A stretch of DNA of 64,000 nucleotides from Alphaproteobacteria bacterium (GTDB lineage: Bacteria > Pseudomonadota > Alphaproteobacteria > RF32 > CAG-239): contig SUUY01000004.1 in the NCBI GenBank assembly GCA_015062285.1, forward strand, positions 1-64,000, written 5' to 3'. Positions 9,059 to 18,676 of the stretch are shown here, piece after piece (the stretch's first letter is position 1; each line of letters starts with the position of its first letter). Made by a program: the position numbers and the translations under genes. Under the pieces are notes generated by a model, which saw only the letters and a list, made by a program, of their open reading frames with translations, was not told where the DNA came from and searched no databases.

Positions 9059-11941
9059 ATGAAGAAGATGTTTGACATATTGAAACAAAAAATGTTTTTC
9101 AACAATACTGTTATTTCTTTGTTGAATATACAGCTACGATATGTTGCTTATATTTTTCTGATTTGTTTTTGTTGTATAGCACCAAATAATACATATGCTA
9201 GAACGCCTACTGCTGAAGAAATTGCTGAATCTCTTGGCCTTAAAGGGAAAGCTCGACAGTTACAACGTTGGTTTTCTGCAATAAACAAGGCCTCTTTCAA
9301 ATACCAACCTCCTGAAGTAATAAAAAAAGCTTCAGCATCAAGGGACTTATTTACTAATATGGTTTATTATGCAACTGATGCCTCGGAACTTGAAGCTATT
9401 GAATATTTTACGACTAATGACGATGCGAATTATGTGCTGGATGTTGCTAGAGCAGCAGGATTGAAAATCAAAGGAGACCCTGTAAAAAACCTTCATAAGT
9501 TTGCGGAAGCCACTTTCATACGCTCTGAGGCAGAAGCTGATGCTGAATCCTTTGAAGAAAAATTAATGGAGGACCTTAGAGAAAAAAGAATTACAGAAGC
9601 AGAATTCTTTATTATTATGGACGAATACAAGAAATATGCTGATATTGCGGCATCAAAAGCCATAAAAGCAATTGAATCTACTGATTTGATTCGCGATGAA
9701 AATATTGAAAGAGTGCAAGCTAACTTAGGGGGCGTATATCAAGCATTAATAGGTTCTTGCCCAAATATGGATGGTATAAGAGCAAAATATACTTCAGGGT
9801 GCTGGTCTTGTATGGTGATAGAGCGGTTGACTGCATCATTTATGACAGCGGCTGAAAAGGGTATTGAAGTTTCAAAAAAGGCAGGAATAGTTTTGCTCAA
9901 AGTCGGAGCTTTGATTTGGATTGCTTTATGGGGATTGCGCGTTGTTTCTTCAATGACGCAAATAGAACCGGCAAACGTTTTGAATGAGTTGTTTAAGTTT
10001 TGTTTTAAGATAATGTTGGCATTTGCTTTTATTCAAAACGGAATGAGCATGGTCAGCAAATATTTTATTAATCCGATTATGGGTGCCGGTGCTAAAATTG
10101 CGCATGCATACTGGGAAGAAGATCGAATCAAAGCCTCGGTGGAGGAGTATACCTGGGGCGATGAGGATTATGAAGAAATCGAAAAAGAAGAAAAAGCCGC
10201 CTTTGAAGCAATAGAAAAAGGAACCTCTGTTACAACAGAAGAGACATCAACAACCATAAAATATGAAGAAGGGCAACAGTCTCTTATTGATGCCCAAAAA
10301 GAACTTGATAAAGAAAATTTGGTATCACAGGATATTCCTACTTTTCTGATTCCGGGGACCAATGTGGGCAGACTAACAAGCCCCTTTGGTTGCAGAAAAA
10401 GACCCAAGGTAGGATGTGTTCCCGGTGCATATAAGGATGCTAGCGGTCAATGCTACGGTTCTGCAGCACATAAAGGTATAGATATAGGAACCCAAGGCAA
10501 AGAAGGCGGTGTGGTCTTTGCAATAGCAGGAGGAACTATAGCATATAATGGTGGAGAGAATTCTACAGCCGGATACTATGCATCCATACAAACTAAAGAC
10601 AAGCTAGGAAATACTTGGACTCATCGTTACTTGCATATGCAACCACGTTCTCATACTGATTTTAGATTTCCGAATAATCAGGTAGCATCAGGACAACAAA
10701 TCGGCTATATCGGCAACACGGGAGTTAAAGGTGGAGCGCATTTGCATTTGGATATAATGTTTAACGGCACATGGAAAGGAAAAAAATATAATAATGCCTA
10801 TGTTGACCCTTTACGTTTATCACAAGGTGTGTTTTATACAGTAAACTTCGCAAATTGCAAAGGCGAAGAAGCTTCTTTTCCTGATAACTTTGCATATCAT
10901 CAAGCAGTCCCCCAAACACCATGGAAATCTCCGGGAGCAGCTTATTTGGATTTGTCTTCTACATATGTACAGGGTAGTGCCAGCGGAAGTGATCCCGATG
11001 CCGGCGTCGTTATTGTAAAATTTCCCGAAGTAACCTATAAAGGACCGGTAGGATTAATCTCAAAATCGGTAATGAACTCTATTTTAGGAGCAACTAAAGC
11101 TATCGGCGACATGTTAGCGGAAAATATGATTTTGGGTGATGCGGTGATGTGTTACTCTAAACTGAAAGATGGCGGCGCCGCTGTAATGGAAACTTGGTTT
11201 GGAGACTGGGTATTTACCAATGTGTTCTTATGGCTCGAAGGAGCATTCATATGGTTTACCGGATTTTTGCTTACTGTTGCCTTCGTCTTTTATTTGCTGG
11301 ATATTGCATTCAAAATCGGCTTTGCGGCAATGGCGCTTCCATTAGCTGTTGGGCTATGGCCATTTGAAATAACCAAAGATAAGGTAGGTATTTGTGTCAG
11401 TATTATTGCCAAAGCTGCGGCAACTTTTGCCTTTATTGCCATGACAACTACTTTTATTATCAACATTCATGAGGCTGTATTTAATTATGAAATGGATAAC
11501 ACAGGAATTGAAAATGCTGAAAATAGTGGAGTAACCGGACTTGCCCGACTATATGAATCTTTTGACAAAGCTCGTACCGGTGATGCCTCAGAAGCGGACT
11601 TAGATTATGTAAGCCAAAAACTCGGATTTTTTGAAGTTACATTTGTGTTGTTATTGTTCGCTTTTTTGTATTCTTATAAATTATTGCAACAAACCGTACC
11701 AAACTTGGTAGACAAGTTCTTTCCAGACAAAGCATTTGGCAACTCGAGCCCGATGCATCATATGGCCACCGCCGCAGTCAAAGCAGGAAAAGATATTGCC
11801 ATGAAGCCTGTAGGCTGGGCGCGAGATGCCGCATTGTATCAAGGAGGAAGAGGACTAAATAAAGGTATCGGATGGATTGCAAGAAAACTTACCGGTAAGG
11901 GCAAAAAGGAAGATGATAAAAAAGATGGGGGAGAAAAATGA
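9059..11941 (+). CDS. VirB6/TrbL-family protein with inserted M23 peptidase domain (paralogue 3)
   Basis: A 960-residue protein combining two modules. The VirB6 part has a hydrophobic signal near residues 25-50, a first membrane group near 275-345, and a C-terminal group with FYLLDIAFKIGFAAMALPL...WPFEIT. Between the groups, about residues 440-580, lies an M23-type (LytM) metallopeptidase domain. Its zinc motifs are intact: HKGID (His471, Asp475) and HLHLD (His561, His563), plus HRYLHMQ between them. M23 enzymes cut peptidoglycan cross-links, so this could replace the missing VirB1 lytic transglycosylase by opening the wall at the channel. AAGGAG precedes ATG 9059; the stop overlaps the next start (ATGA). 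Confidence 0.88.
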   Translation: MKKMFDILKQKMFFNNTVISLLNIQLRYVAYIFLICFCCIAPNNTYARTPTAEEIAESLGLKGKARQLQRWFSAINKASFKYQPPEVIKKASASRDLFTNMVYYATDASELEAIEYFTTNDDANYVLDVARAAGLKIKGDPVKNLHKFAEATFIRSEAEADAESFEEKLMEDLREKRITEAEFFIIMDEYKKYADIAASKAIKAIESTDLIRDENIERVQANLGGVYQALIGSCPNMDGIRAKYTSGCWSCMVIERLTASFMTAAEKGIEVSKKAGIVLLKVGALIWIALWGLRVVSSMTQIEPANVLNELFKFCFKIMLAFAFIQNGMSMVSKYFINPIMGAGAKIAHAYWEEDRIKASVEEYTWGDEDYEEIEKEEKAAFEAIEKGTSVTTEETSTTIKYEEGQQSLIDAQKELDKENLVSQDIPTFLIPGTNVGRLTSPFGCRKRPKVGCVPGAYKDASGQCYGSAAHKGIDIGTQGKEGGVVFAIAGGTIAYNGGENSTAGYYASIQTKDKLGNTWTHRYLHMQPRSHTDFRFPNNQVASGQQIGYIGNTGVKGGAHLHLDIMFNGTWKGKKYNNAYVDPLRLSQGVFYTVNFANCKGEEASFPDNFAYHQAVPQTPWKSPGAAYLDLSSTYVQGSASGSDPDAGVVIVKFPEVTYKGPVGLISKSVMNSILGATKAIGDMLAENMILGDAVMCYSKLKDGGAAVMETWFGDWVFTNVFLWLEGAFIWFTGFLLTVAFVFYLLDIAFKIGFAAMALPLAVGLWPFEITKDKVGICVSIIAKAAATFAFIAMTTTFIINIHEAVFNYEMDNTGIENAENSGVTGLARLYESFDKARTGDASEADLDYVSQKLGFFEVTFVLLLFAFLYSYKLLQQTVPNLVDKFFPDKAFGNSSPMHHMATAAVKAGKDIAMKPVGWARDAALYQGGRGLNKGIGWIARKLTGKGKKEDDKKDGGEK

Positions 11942-14517
11942 TGAGTAAATTATGGAAATTACATAAGCATTTTTTGACTTCTTTATGCTCAGTGCTTTTA
12001 TTAACTTGTTTGATTGGATATTTTGTGCCAATTAACGAAGTATTGGCTCAAGAATGGAGAGTACCTTATGGAAGTGAACCTGATTTTTTGTTATCCACTT
12101 CGGCAAAACTAAAACTAAAAAAATTTGAAGAGGAATTAACGTCCGAGGAGGCTAAAAAAGAACTTGAGGAAATGGTACGCAAAAGAATGGAAATGGAGGA
12201 AGCCATTGTAGAAGAATCAGAGCAGAGAAGCCAACTATCTTCTCTTGAACACTTACGGGACGGGTGGGCAGCAGAAAAAGAGCGGAGAAGTCAACTAACG
12301 CCAGAAGAAATAAGAGAAGAGTATCGAGAAAAACAAAGAAAAGAGCGTGAAGAATTGTTAGAGAGAACTCAAGTTCGTGAAAAACGAGATATGGTTCTTC
12401 AGTTACTAGAGATGGGAGGAGGAGGAGCAGGAGGAGCAGGAGAAGAAGTAATTGACTATGCACCTGATTGCTCCTTTTGTGATTTGTTTGTAGTTTTCTT
12501 TAACACAGCAAGTTCCGTGGCCAAAAAATCCATCAACACATTTTCTATACCTATGATGCGTGTGGTGGCCATGGCTTTTGCAATTTGGGTTGCATTGCAA
12601 ATAATCACCTTTGTGTCGGCTCCGGAAGTGCGCGATCTGAAAGATTTGATTTCAACTATTATGAATAAGAGTTTTATTATAATGCTAGTGCTTGTATTTT
12701 TGAGCACCGGCGCAATAAATTTCTTTAATGACTTTTTGAGCCCGATATATACTACAGGTCAAAGGCTGGCTCAAACGGTTATTAGTCCTGATAGCAAAGG
12801 TTTAGATGAAACTCCTCCATCATGTAAAGGTGTTAGCGGTATATATGACCATGAAGAAGGCGCTCTTCCCAAACCCATGGGAGATAGTATTCTTTGCACT
12901 ATGTCGCTTATTGAACTAAGAGCAAAAACAGTTAAAGAGTTAGGCGCGGCATGTATAAAAGAATCTTGGGAACGAGCTTTTATTATTATTCCACATTGGG
13001 GGTATCTGTTTGTCGGCTTGGGACTATGGGTCGGAGCAATGGTCATAATTTTGGGTGTTCCGTTTATGATGATAGATGCCGTATTTCAGCTTGCGGTGGC
13101 AGGAGCTTTGTTGCCTTTTGGAATCGCCTGTTTTCCGTTTAAGGCAACAAGCGGATACACCAAAAAAATTTGGGAAACATTCTTAAACTCGATGTTTGCT
13201 TTTGTGTTTGTTTCTGTGATTTCTCTCATGTTGGTAGAAGGATTTCTACTTGTTGTCGGTGCTGCCGGTGATGTAACTGTTGATAATGTATTAACAAAAC
13301 TTTCATGGTACGGAACGGCATTTTTGCAAATTTGTTTTATGTGCATATTATCTTGGTCGGTTTTAGGAACAGCAAAAGAATTTGCCGGAGAATTTGCCGG
13401 ATCAATAAGCAGTACCAACATCGGAAGTCAAATTGGTACTATGGGAGCTTCTGCAGCTAAGAGCTTTGCAGTTAAAGCCGGAAAAGAAACTCTTGAAGCC
13501 GGTGTTGAAACCACAGGAAAAGTTGTTAAGAATACTTTTGGATGGGCTGTCGGCGGAATCAAAGGTGCATTCAGAAACAGAAAAGCAAATAAAATTATCG
13601 GCGATTCTGATACCACCGGTGGAAATGGTCGCTGGGAAAGAAACAAAGGCAGGAAAAAGTCTATGGTTACGCAAACTTCAACAGGATCATTCGTTGTTGA
13701 TGAAAAAAATAAAAATGGTTCTCGAAAAATACAAACTGACGATTTTACTATTGTTGTCGACAAAAACGGAAACACCAGCATACGCTACAATAGCCAAAAT
13801 GCCAAAAATATGCTTAAGGATAATGGTAAGTTAGAAAAAGGAAAAGACAAAACCAGGTTTGAGGAACTACAGGAAAAATATGAAAAAGAATACCTTATTA
13901 TTAAAGAAAAATTAGAAGAAGCAGAAAATGCTGAGCTCAAAAATCAAGAAGAGATAGACAAACTAAAAGAAGACAAAGAACGAGCCGAACTTATATTAAC
14001 GGCAACAACACAAGCCGCTATAGAACAACGCATGCCCTATGCTTCAAAAAAACAAACCGGCGGCGCGGAGCTGGAAAGAACAGTCGTATTTAATAACGAT
14101 GGAAAATATATCGGCTATGATCAAAAAATGGAAGATGGTTCAATACGCAAGATTCGAATAGCTGTCAGCTCGGCAAATGCAAATGGTGAAAAACGATTAT
14201 ATACAGAGGTTACTAATATTGATGCAAACGGAAAAGGTGAAACCCTAAAATCAAACGGAATGATCCAGGCAAAATCGACATTCAAAACGACAGACGGTAC
14301 TGCTACAGGAGAAATCAAGAAAGACAGCTATAAGACCAATTACGGATTAAGCGCCCATCATGAAAAATATCGTACGCATAGCGGTGCGAGATATCTTGAC
14401 AGAGAAATGCAAAATGGTGGAACTTTCGGGTTTGGATCTGACGAGGCAAAAGCCATTAATAAAGCTGTGACTGACGGTGGAAAAAGTTTTCATGAGTTTG
14501 GCAGATATCATAATTAG
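11938..14517 (+). CDS. VirB6/TrbL-family T4SS protein with long hydrophilic C-terminus (paralogue 4)
   Basis: An 859-residue protein. It has an N-terminal signal (cut near VLAQEW), then a charged Glu/Arg-rich coiled coil at about 45-145 ending in a Gly run. The VirB6 membrane core at about 180-510 includes DAVFQLAVAGALLPFGIACFPFKAT-like residues and the TMGASAAKSFAVKA tail motif shared with paralogue 1. A hydrophilic tail of some 340 residues follows, with a coiled coil near 640-690 (FEELQEKYEKEY onward). Long C-terminal extensions are known in Rickettsiales VirB6 proteins. The start overlaps the previous stop. Last gene of the VirB6 operon. Confidence 0.85.
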   Translation: MMSKLWKLHKHFLTSLCSVLLLTCLIGYFVPINEVLAQEWRVPYGSEPDFLLSTSAKLKLKKFEEELTSEEAKKELEEMVRKRMEMEEAIVEESEQRSQLSSLEHLRDGWAAEKERRSQLTPEEIREEYREKQRKEREELLERTQVREKRDMVLQLLEMGGGGAGGAGEEVIDYAPDCSFCDLFVVFFNTASSVAKKSINTFSIPMMRVVAMAFAIWVALQIITFVSAPEVRDLKDLISTIMNKSFIIMLVLVFLSTGAINFFNDFLSPIYTTGQRLAQTVISPDSKGLDETPPSCKGVSGIYDHEEGALPKPMGDSILCTMSLIELRAKTVKELGAACIKESWERAFIIIPHWGYLFVGLGLWVGAMVIILGVPFMMIDAVFQLAVAGALLPFGIACFPFKATSGYTKKIWETFLNSMFAFVFVSVISLMLVEGFLLVVGAAGDVTVDNVLTKLSWYGTAFLQICFMCILSWSVLGTAKEFAGEFAGSISSTNIGSQIGTMGASAAKSFAVKAGKETLEAGVETTGKVVKNTFGWAVGGIKGAFRNRKANKIIGDSDTTGGNGRWERNKGRKKSMVTQTSTGSFVVDEKNKNGSRKIQTDDFTIVVDKNGNTSIRYNSQNAKNMLKDNGKLEKGKDKTRFEELQEKYEKEYLIIKEKLEEAENAELKNQEEIDKLKEDKERAELILTATTQAAIEQRMPYASKKQTGGAELERTVVFNNDGKYIGYDQKMEDGSIRKIRIAVSSANANGEKRLYTEVTNIDANGKGETLKSNGMIQAKSTFKTTDGTATGEIKKDSYKTNYGLSAHHEKYRTHSGARYLDREMQNGGTFGFGSDEAKAINKAVTDGGKSFHEFGRYHN

Positions 14518-14618
14518 GTCATAATATTTGCCAATATTCTCTATAATTTGTACACAAATTGTCTTTTTTTTGACTATTTCCTTGATTAATATTCTTCTTT
14601 GAATAATATATCCATAGA

Positions 14619-14636
14619 TGTGATGTGCGAATCACA
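14619..14636. promoter_or_regulatory. palindrome upstream of the tandem-HTH regulator
   Basis: TGTGAT and ATCACA flank a 6-nt centre, 38 bp before the regulator's start codon. It could be an operator for the protein it precedes or a weak terminator for the VirB6 operon, since a T-rich stretch follows. The rest of the 157-bp gap is AT-rich. Confidence 0.35.
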
Positions 14637-14674
14637 AGTTTTTTATTGTTTATTTTTTTGCAAGGAAACCTGAA

Positions 14675-15646
14675 ATGGAAGAAATTATTTTCCCTAACCA
14701 AATCAGAATGTATCGTCGTTTGCGCGGTCGTTCGATGCAAGAACTGGCAGATCATTTGGGCGTTAGTCTTTCTGCAATATCTAAAATTGAAAAAGGTTAT
14801 CGTCGCGTTGATCAAGAACAATTAGTCAGAGTTGCTGAATTTTTGGACTGTCCGTTACAAGAGCTTTTTGTTAATGAACAAAACTCTCAACAAGAAATTG
14901 TTCAGGCTTGGAGAAGAGAACAAGAACGTCGCAATAAAATAAATGAAAAATCCGGATTGAAAACATTGGGTGCCGGATTAAGACAAATTCGCAATGAGAA
15001 AAACTTAACATTGATTGAAGTTGCAGAGAGTGCTGACATGACATTGTCGGTGTATCATCGCATTGAGATGGGACAACGTGAGGTTTCTGATAAAGAATTT
15101 AAGAACATCGCAAAAGCACTTAAGCTCTCTATCGATGAATTGCGTGAAGAAATTAAGAGCCTTGATGAAAAAGGTATGTTGGAAGAGATCATCCAACGCA
15201 ATGATGCCAAATACAAACTTCTTTCTAATCCTCGCGGAGCAATAGCTGCATTTAATGGCTCGGCTCCTGATGGTGTGAAAATTTCCGTATATGGTTCGGC
15301 CGGCAAAGACGGAAATATTGTTTTGGATTTTGAAGAAGAAATTAAAAAAGTTCAACGTCCAGAACAACTTTACAATAAAAAAGATGCATATGCTATTAAT
15401 TTGTGCACTCGTCGTTTGGGCTCGTTATTGCCGACACGATCTATTTTGTTTGTAGATCCTCAAGAAGTTGTCAGCGTTGGAGATATTGCCGTATATATGA
15501 TTTCTGAAACGGAAGCCATGATCATCTCTATCAGAGAGAATGACGAAGGTCGTATATATGGTATACGTTGGAATCCGGAAGAAAGAATCGAGCTATCTAA
15601 TAACGATATGCAAAATGTTCATAAGGTTGTGTTTATCAGCCTTTAG
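14675..15646 (+). CDS. transcriptional regulator, two XRE-type HTH domains plus S24-like C-terminus
   Basis: A 323-residue cytoplasmic protein. Residues about 7-62 form one XRE (Cro/CI) helix-turn-helix (MQELADHLGVSLSAISKIEKG). Residues about 100-155 form a second (LTLIEVAESADMTLSVYHRIEMG). The C-terminal 90 residues (SVGDIAVYMISETEAMIIS) look like the LexA/CI-type S24 fold used for dimerisation, though I do not see a clear self-cleavage Ser/Lys pair. It lies between the VirB6 operon and the next cluster and is a candidate local regulator. A palindrome lies upstream and a terminator downstream. Confidence 0.8.
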   Translation: MEEIIFPNQIRMYRRLRGRSMQELADHLGVSLSAISKIEKGYRRVDQEQLVRVAEFLDCPLQELFVNEQNSQQEIVQAWRREQERRNKINEKSGLKTLGAGLRQIRNEKNLTLIEVAESADMTLSVYHRIEMGQREVSDKEFKNIAKALKLSIDELREEIKSLDEKGMLEEIIQRNDAKYKLLSNPRGAIAAFNGSAPDGVKISVYGSAGKDGNIVLDFEEEIKKVQRPEQLYNKKDAYAINLCTRRLGSLLPTRSILFVDPQEVVSVGDIAVYMISETEAMIISIRENDEGRIYGIRWNPEERIELSNNDMQNVHKVVFISL

Positions 15647-15663
15647 AATATCAATGTTTTAAG

Positions 15664-15722
15664 AACCGCTCATTATAAACCATTCAAATTTTATAGTATG
15701 GTTTAGTAGAGCGGTTTTTTTG
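15664..15722 (+). terminator. intrinsic terminator after the regulator
   Basis: AACCGCTC pairs with GAGCGGTT, with an inner AAACCAT / ATGGTTT stem, followed by a run of seven T residues. It ends the regulator transcript before the 751-residue protein gene. Confidence 0.8.
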
Positions 15723-15796
15723 TATTTATTAACCCTAAATTTACGACATTAGATCTAAAATTGATAGTATGGATGAAGTTTAAATAGAGTCTTGCA

Positions 15797-18052
15797 ATGA
15801 AAGAAGATATTGTTTTAGATGCCAGAAAAAAAGCTAAACACAACGGCGATGAAGATCCGCTTGTGATAGCTCAGCGTTTCTTAAACATTTATCGTCAAAT
15901 CCATATTTTTAGTCCCGACAAAAAAGAAGCATTTAACGAAATGGTATTAGAACTTTCACCGGAAGTACGAGGAATGTTCGGACAAATACCGGGAGGCGTT
16001 TTGTTGCAGGAATATATTGATGATCTCGCAGAACAACGCGGGATTGAAAAACATGTTCCTTCAAACATAAATATTCAGGGGCAATATGATGCCGATACTA
16101 ATCAAGCAAAAATCTTAGCCACGGCATTAGCTCAGGCATCAACACAAATACAAAATCCGGGGATGTCTACCCCTGCGTCAGCGCCTACAAATGTAACCAT
16201 TAATCCGGCTTCTGCGAAACTATCTATGGATGGAGACTTTGCAAAAGAGTTTGCTACAACGTTGGGAAATGTACTGCAGCAAAACGCAGGCACACAACAT
16301 GATGAAATAAAAAAAATTGCCTTGGCTATGAATCAAGGGCATTTAAGCTTTTTAAAAACAATGCAAACAGAAAACCATGCCCACAGGGAAGAAATGAAAA
16401 AAATCTCTATGGCAATGCTTCAAATTCAGCAAAAAGCTGTCACTATGGCACAAGCAAATACAGCTCAGCAGACTACTGATAATTCTATGTCAAAACAGCT
16501 TATTCAGATGTTTTTAAGCAATCAACAACACGTATTAGAAAAAATAGCTCAATTAGAAGAAAAAACTAAAAATACAAATCTACAGAATAATGACAGCACT
16601 AATATGTGGCAAAAAAGCGAACAAAGATTTGAGAAAATAGCATCGTTACTATATGCAGGACAAAAAAATACTTTTTTGGAAATATCAAGGTTGATTAATG
16701 ACAACCAACAAAATCTATTAAAGATGATGTTGCAAAACAATAATCAGAATCAGAATTCCGGAAATGCCTCGGCTTCAAACAATATTCAGATTAATTCATC
16801 TGATTATACTGCCGTTTTAAATAACATTGCCGACAAACTGGGCGCTCTTAATACATCAACAGCAAATGTTGAAGTCAAATTTCCTAAACATGCGCTTGGA
16901 GACTTGATAGAAGCCCAGTCTAAATTATACCGTGAAATTGCCAAAAACCAAACCAAAGAACTGTCTTCTGTTATTACGGAAGCGTTTAGGGAAAGTCAAA
17001 AAGCATCGACACAGAGTATTATAGATGCCTTAAACTTCCACAAACAACCGATTATAATGTCTCAACAAGAAGTTATATCTCCCATTGTTGATCAAGAGAC
17101 CAACCATAGAGATGATGAAAATAAAAATAATGATAATAGTTCAGAAAACATTGTCTTTGCTGAGCAAGAAGCTGACACCTTGGCAGACGAAACTCCGATC
17201 TTAGAACAAAAGAAAAAAAAGAAGAAAAAAAAGAAAAAGAAAATTGCTGAGCAAGAATCTATAACAACAGATATAAGCAGTAATTTTTTTGATATTCAAA
17301 ATTCAAACGAAGTATTTTTGCAAACAGAGAGTTCTTCTGATAATAGCAACATTTCAACCAATGATCTGGGTTTCTTTACAACAGACAGCAACATGGCATC
17401 TGCCGAAGTCTATGAACAACCCGATGTTGAAGAAAAAGATTTTACGGAAAATGAATTAGCCTTAGAAATAGCTAATGAACAAGATTTTGATACGGACATT
17501 AATCAGAATACCGAACCATCTGTAGAGTTTTCTTCTAAAGAATCGGAAAATGAGTCCGAAATTTCTAACTTTGGTTTTTTTGATGATGTTGTCTCCGGCA
17601 TAGAAAATTCAACTTCAATTGATGATGTATCATCTGACAATGAAAATACAGAAGATGCCAGCAGTTGGGGATTTATACCTGATAAAGATAGCAATTATTT
17701 TGAAACTCAAGAAACTTCAGATACAAATTCTTTTGAAACACCCGATAATTGGGGATTTTCAGACGAAAACATCGAAAAAACTGAAGAAGACGAAGGCGTA
17801 GAAGGAATTGACTGGGAATGGGAATACGTAGAGGATGATCAACAAACTGAGGGCCAAAACAATGAAGCAAGATTACAGCCATTAGGCGCAAATAGCAGAA
17901 TCTATACCGGAGAAATTATTTTTGATTCAGGCTCCATCAATTGTGTTAATGAAACAAAAGGTCCTTTGGAAAACAATATCATTTTTCATAATTATTCTAT
18001 TTATGATAATTTAATTGATGATGAAGAAACTAAAGACCCCTATCTAAAATAG
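15797..18052 (+). CDS. large low-complexity cytoplasmic protein with poly-Lys tract
   Basis: A 751-residue protein with no signal peptide or membrane segment. The first 90 residues are compact and look folded (RFLNIYRQIHIFSPDKKEAF). Residues about 100-430 are Gln/Asn-rich and probably helical. An 11-Lys run at about residues 472-482 separates this from a very acidic Ser/Asp/Glu C-terminus with recurring short aromatic motifs (LGFFTTD, FGFFDDV, WGFIPDK, WGFSDEN). I know no family. The aromatic motifs in a disordered acidic tail suggest a multivalent binding protein or a secreted effector. It heads a four-gene cluster; its role is unproven. Confidence 0.65.
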   Translation: MKEDIVLDARKKAKHNGDEDPLVIAQRFLNIYRQIHIFSPDKKEAFNEMVLELSPEVRGMFGQIPGGVLLQEYIDDLAEQRGIEKHVPSNINIQGQYDADTNQAKILATALAQASTQIQNPGMSTPASAPTNVTINPASAKLSMDGDFAKEFATTLGNVLQQNAGTQHDEIKKIALAMNQGHLSFLKTMQTENHAHREEMKKISMAMLQIQQKAVTMAQANTAQQTTDNSMSKQLIQMFLSNQQHVLEKIAQLEEKTKNTNLQNNDSTNMWQKSEQRFEKIASLLYAGQKNTFLEISRLINDNQQNLLKMMLQNNNQNQNSGNASASNNIQINSSDYTAVLNNIADKLGALNTSTANVEVKFPKHALGDLIEAQSKLYREIAKNQTKELSSVITEAFRESQKASTQSIIDALNFHKQPIIMSQQEVISPIVDQETNHRDDENKNNDNSSENIVFAEQEADTLADETPILEQKKKKKKKKKKKIAEQESITTDISSNFFDIQNSNEVFLQTESSSDNSNISTNDLGFFTTDSNMASAEVYEQPDVEEKDFTENELALEIANEQDFDTDINQNTEPSVEFSSKESENESEISNFGFFDDVVSGIENSTSIDDVSSDNENTEDASSWGFIPDKDSNYFETQETSDTNSFETPDNWGFSDENIEKTEEDEGVEGIDWEWEYVEDDQQTEGQNNEARLQPLGANSRIYTGEIIFDSGSINCVNETKGPLENNIIFHNYSIYDNLIDDEETKDPYLK

Positions 18053-18130
18053 TGATATATAAAGTTAAAATAATAATTTACAAAAAATCTCGTCTAATCT
18101 AAATTATAAAAAGAAAACGGAGAGTTTGAT

Positions 18131-18676
18131 ATGGAACCTACAGAGAAGTTTAATGATGGCGTGAAAACCAATGGAGATTTTTGGTATGTTGATAATTATG
18201 TTCTGCTAAAAGACTATTATGACAGAACAATATCTAGAATCGCCGCTCGTTGCGTCAGAAAAGGAAATATTGCAATTGAAGAATATCCTTTTTATGGCTA
18301 TATTCTTGATGTTTTAACAGAAATAAGTGAAACTGGTGACTATATCCTTTCTCATCCCAACTTGTTTCAATATGTTGAAAAAAAAGTTGCCGGCGGAATT
18401 AATTCTCTCAAAAAAAATTTAAATGAGTTTAAGGCGGAGCTAAAAAACAATTCATCTCCCGAAATGATAAAGCAAGACAAAGACGAACTCAAAAAAATGA
18501 AAGAAGCTTTAGGTCCAATAAAAAAATCTGAAGATCCGACAAGCGGTGCCGGTATGTCGATGGATCAAGTTATTGATAAGCTGATGAAACAAGAAACTTC
18601 TGCGCAGCAAACACCTCGCGTCCCTAAACCGCAGACCAGTCCACAAGGATCTAATACAAATAACGGAAATATGTAA
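18131..18676 (+). CDS. hypothetical small soluble protein
   Basis: A 181-residue cytoplasmic protein. The N-terminal 75 residues are aromatic-rich and probably folded (FWYVDNYVLLKDYYDRT), the middle is a Lys/Glu helix that could form a coiled coil, and the tail is Pro/Gln/Asn-rich and likely disordered. GGAG precedes the ATG, and the stop is directly followed by the ATG of the secretin-like gene. No family recognised. The tight link suggests it acts with the envelope proteins downstream, possibly as a chaperone or adaptor. Confidence 0.6.
   Translation: MEPTEKFNDGVKTNGDFWYVDNYVLLKDYYDRTISRIAARCVRKGNIAIEEYPFYGYILDVLTEISETGDYILSHPNLFQYVEKKVAGGINSLKKNLNEFKAELKNNSSPEMIKQDKDELKKMKEALGPIKKSEDPTSGAGMSMDQVIDKLMKQETSAQQTPRVPKPQTSPQGSNTNNGNM

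Noticed and set aside
12152..12463. Leu-rich reading frame on the minus strand
   Set aside because: It is the antisense of the Glu/Arg-rich coiled coil of the fourth VirB6 paralogue, where poly-Leu frames arise by base composition.
14619..14636. CRP/FNR-type operator
   Set aside because: TGTGA and TCACA are eight bases apart, not the six of the CRP consensus, so I list it only as a palindrome.
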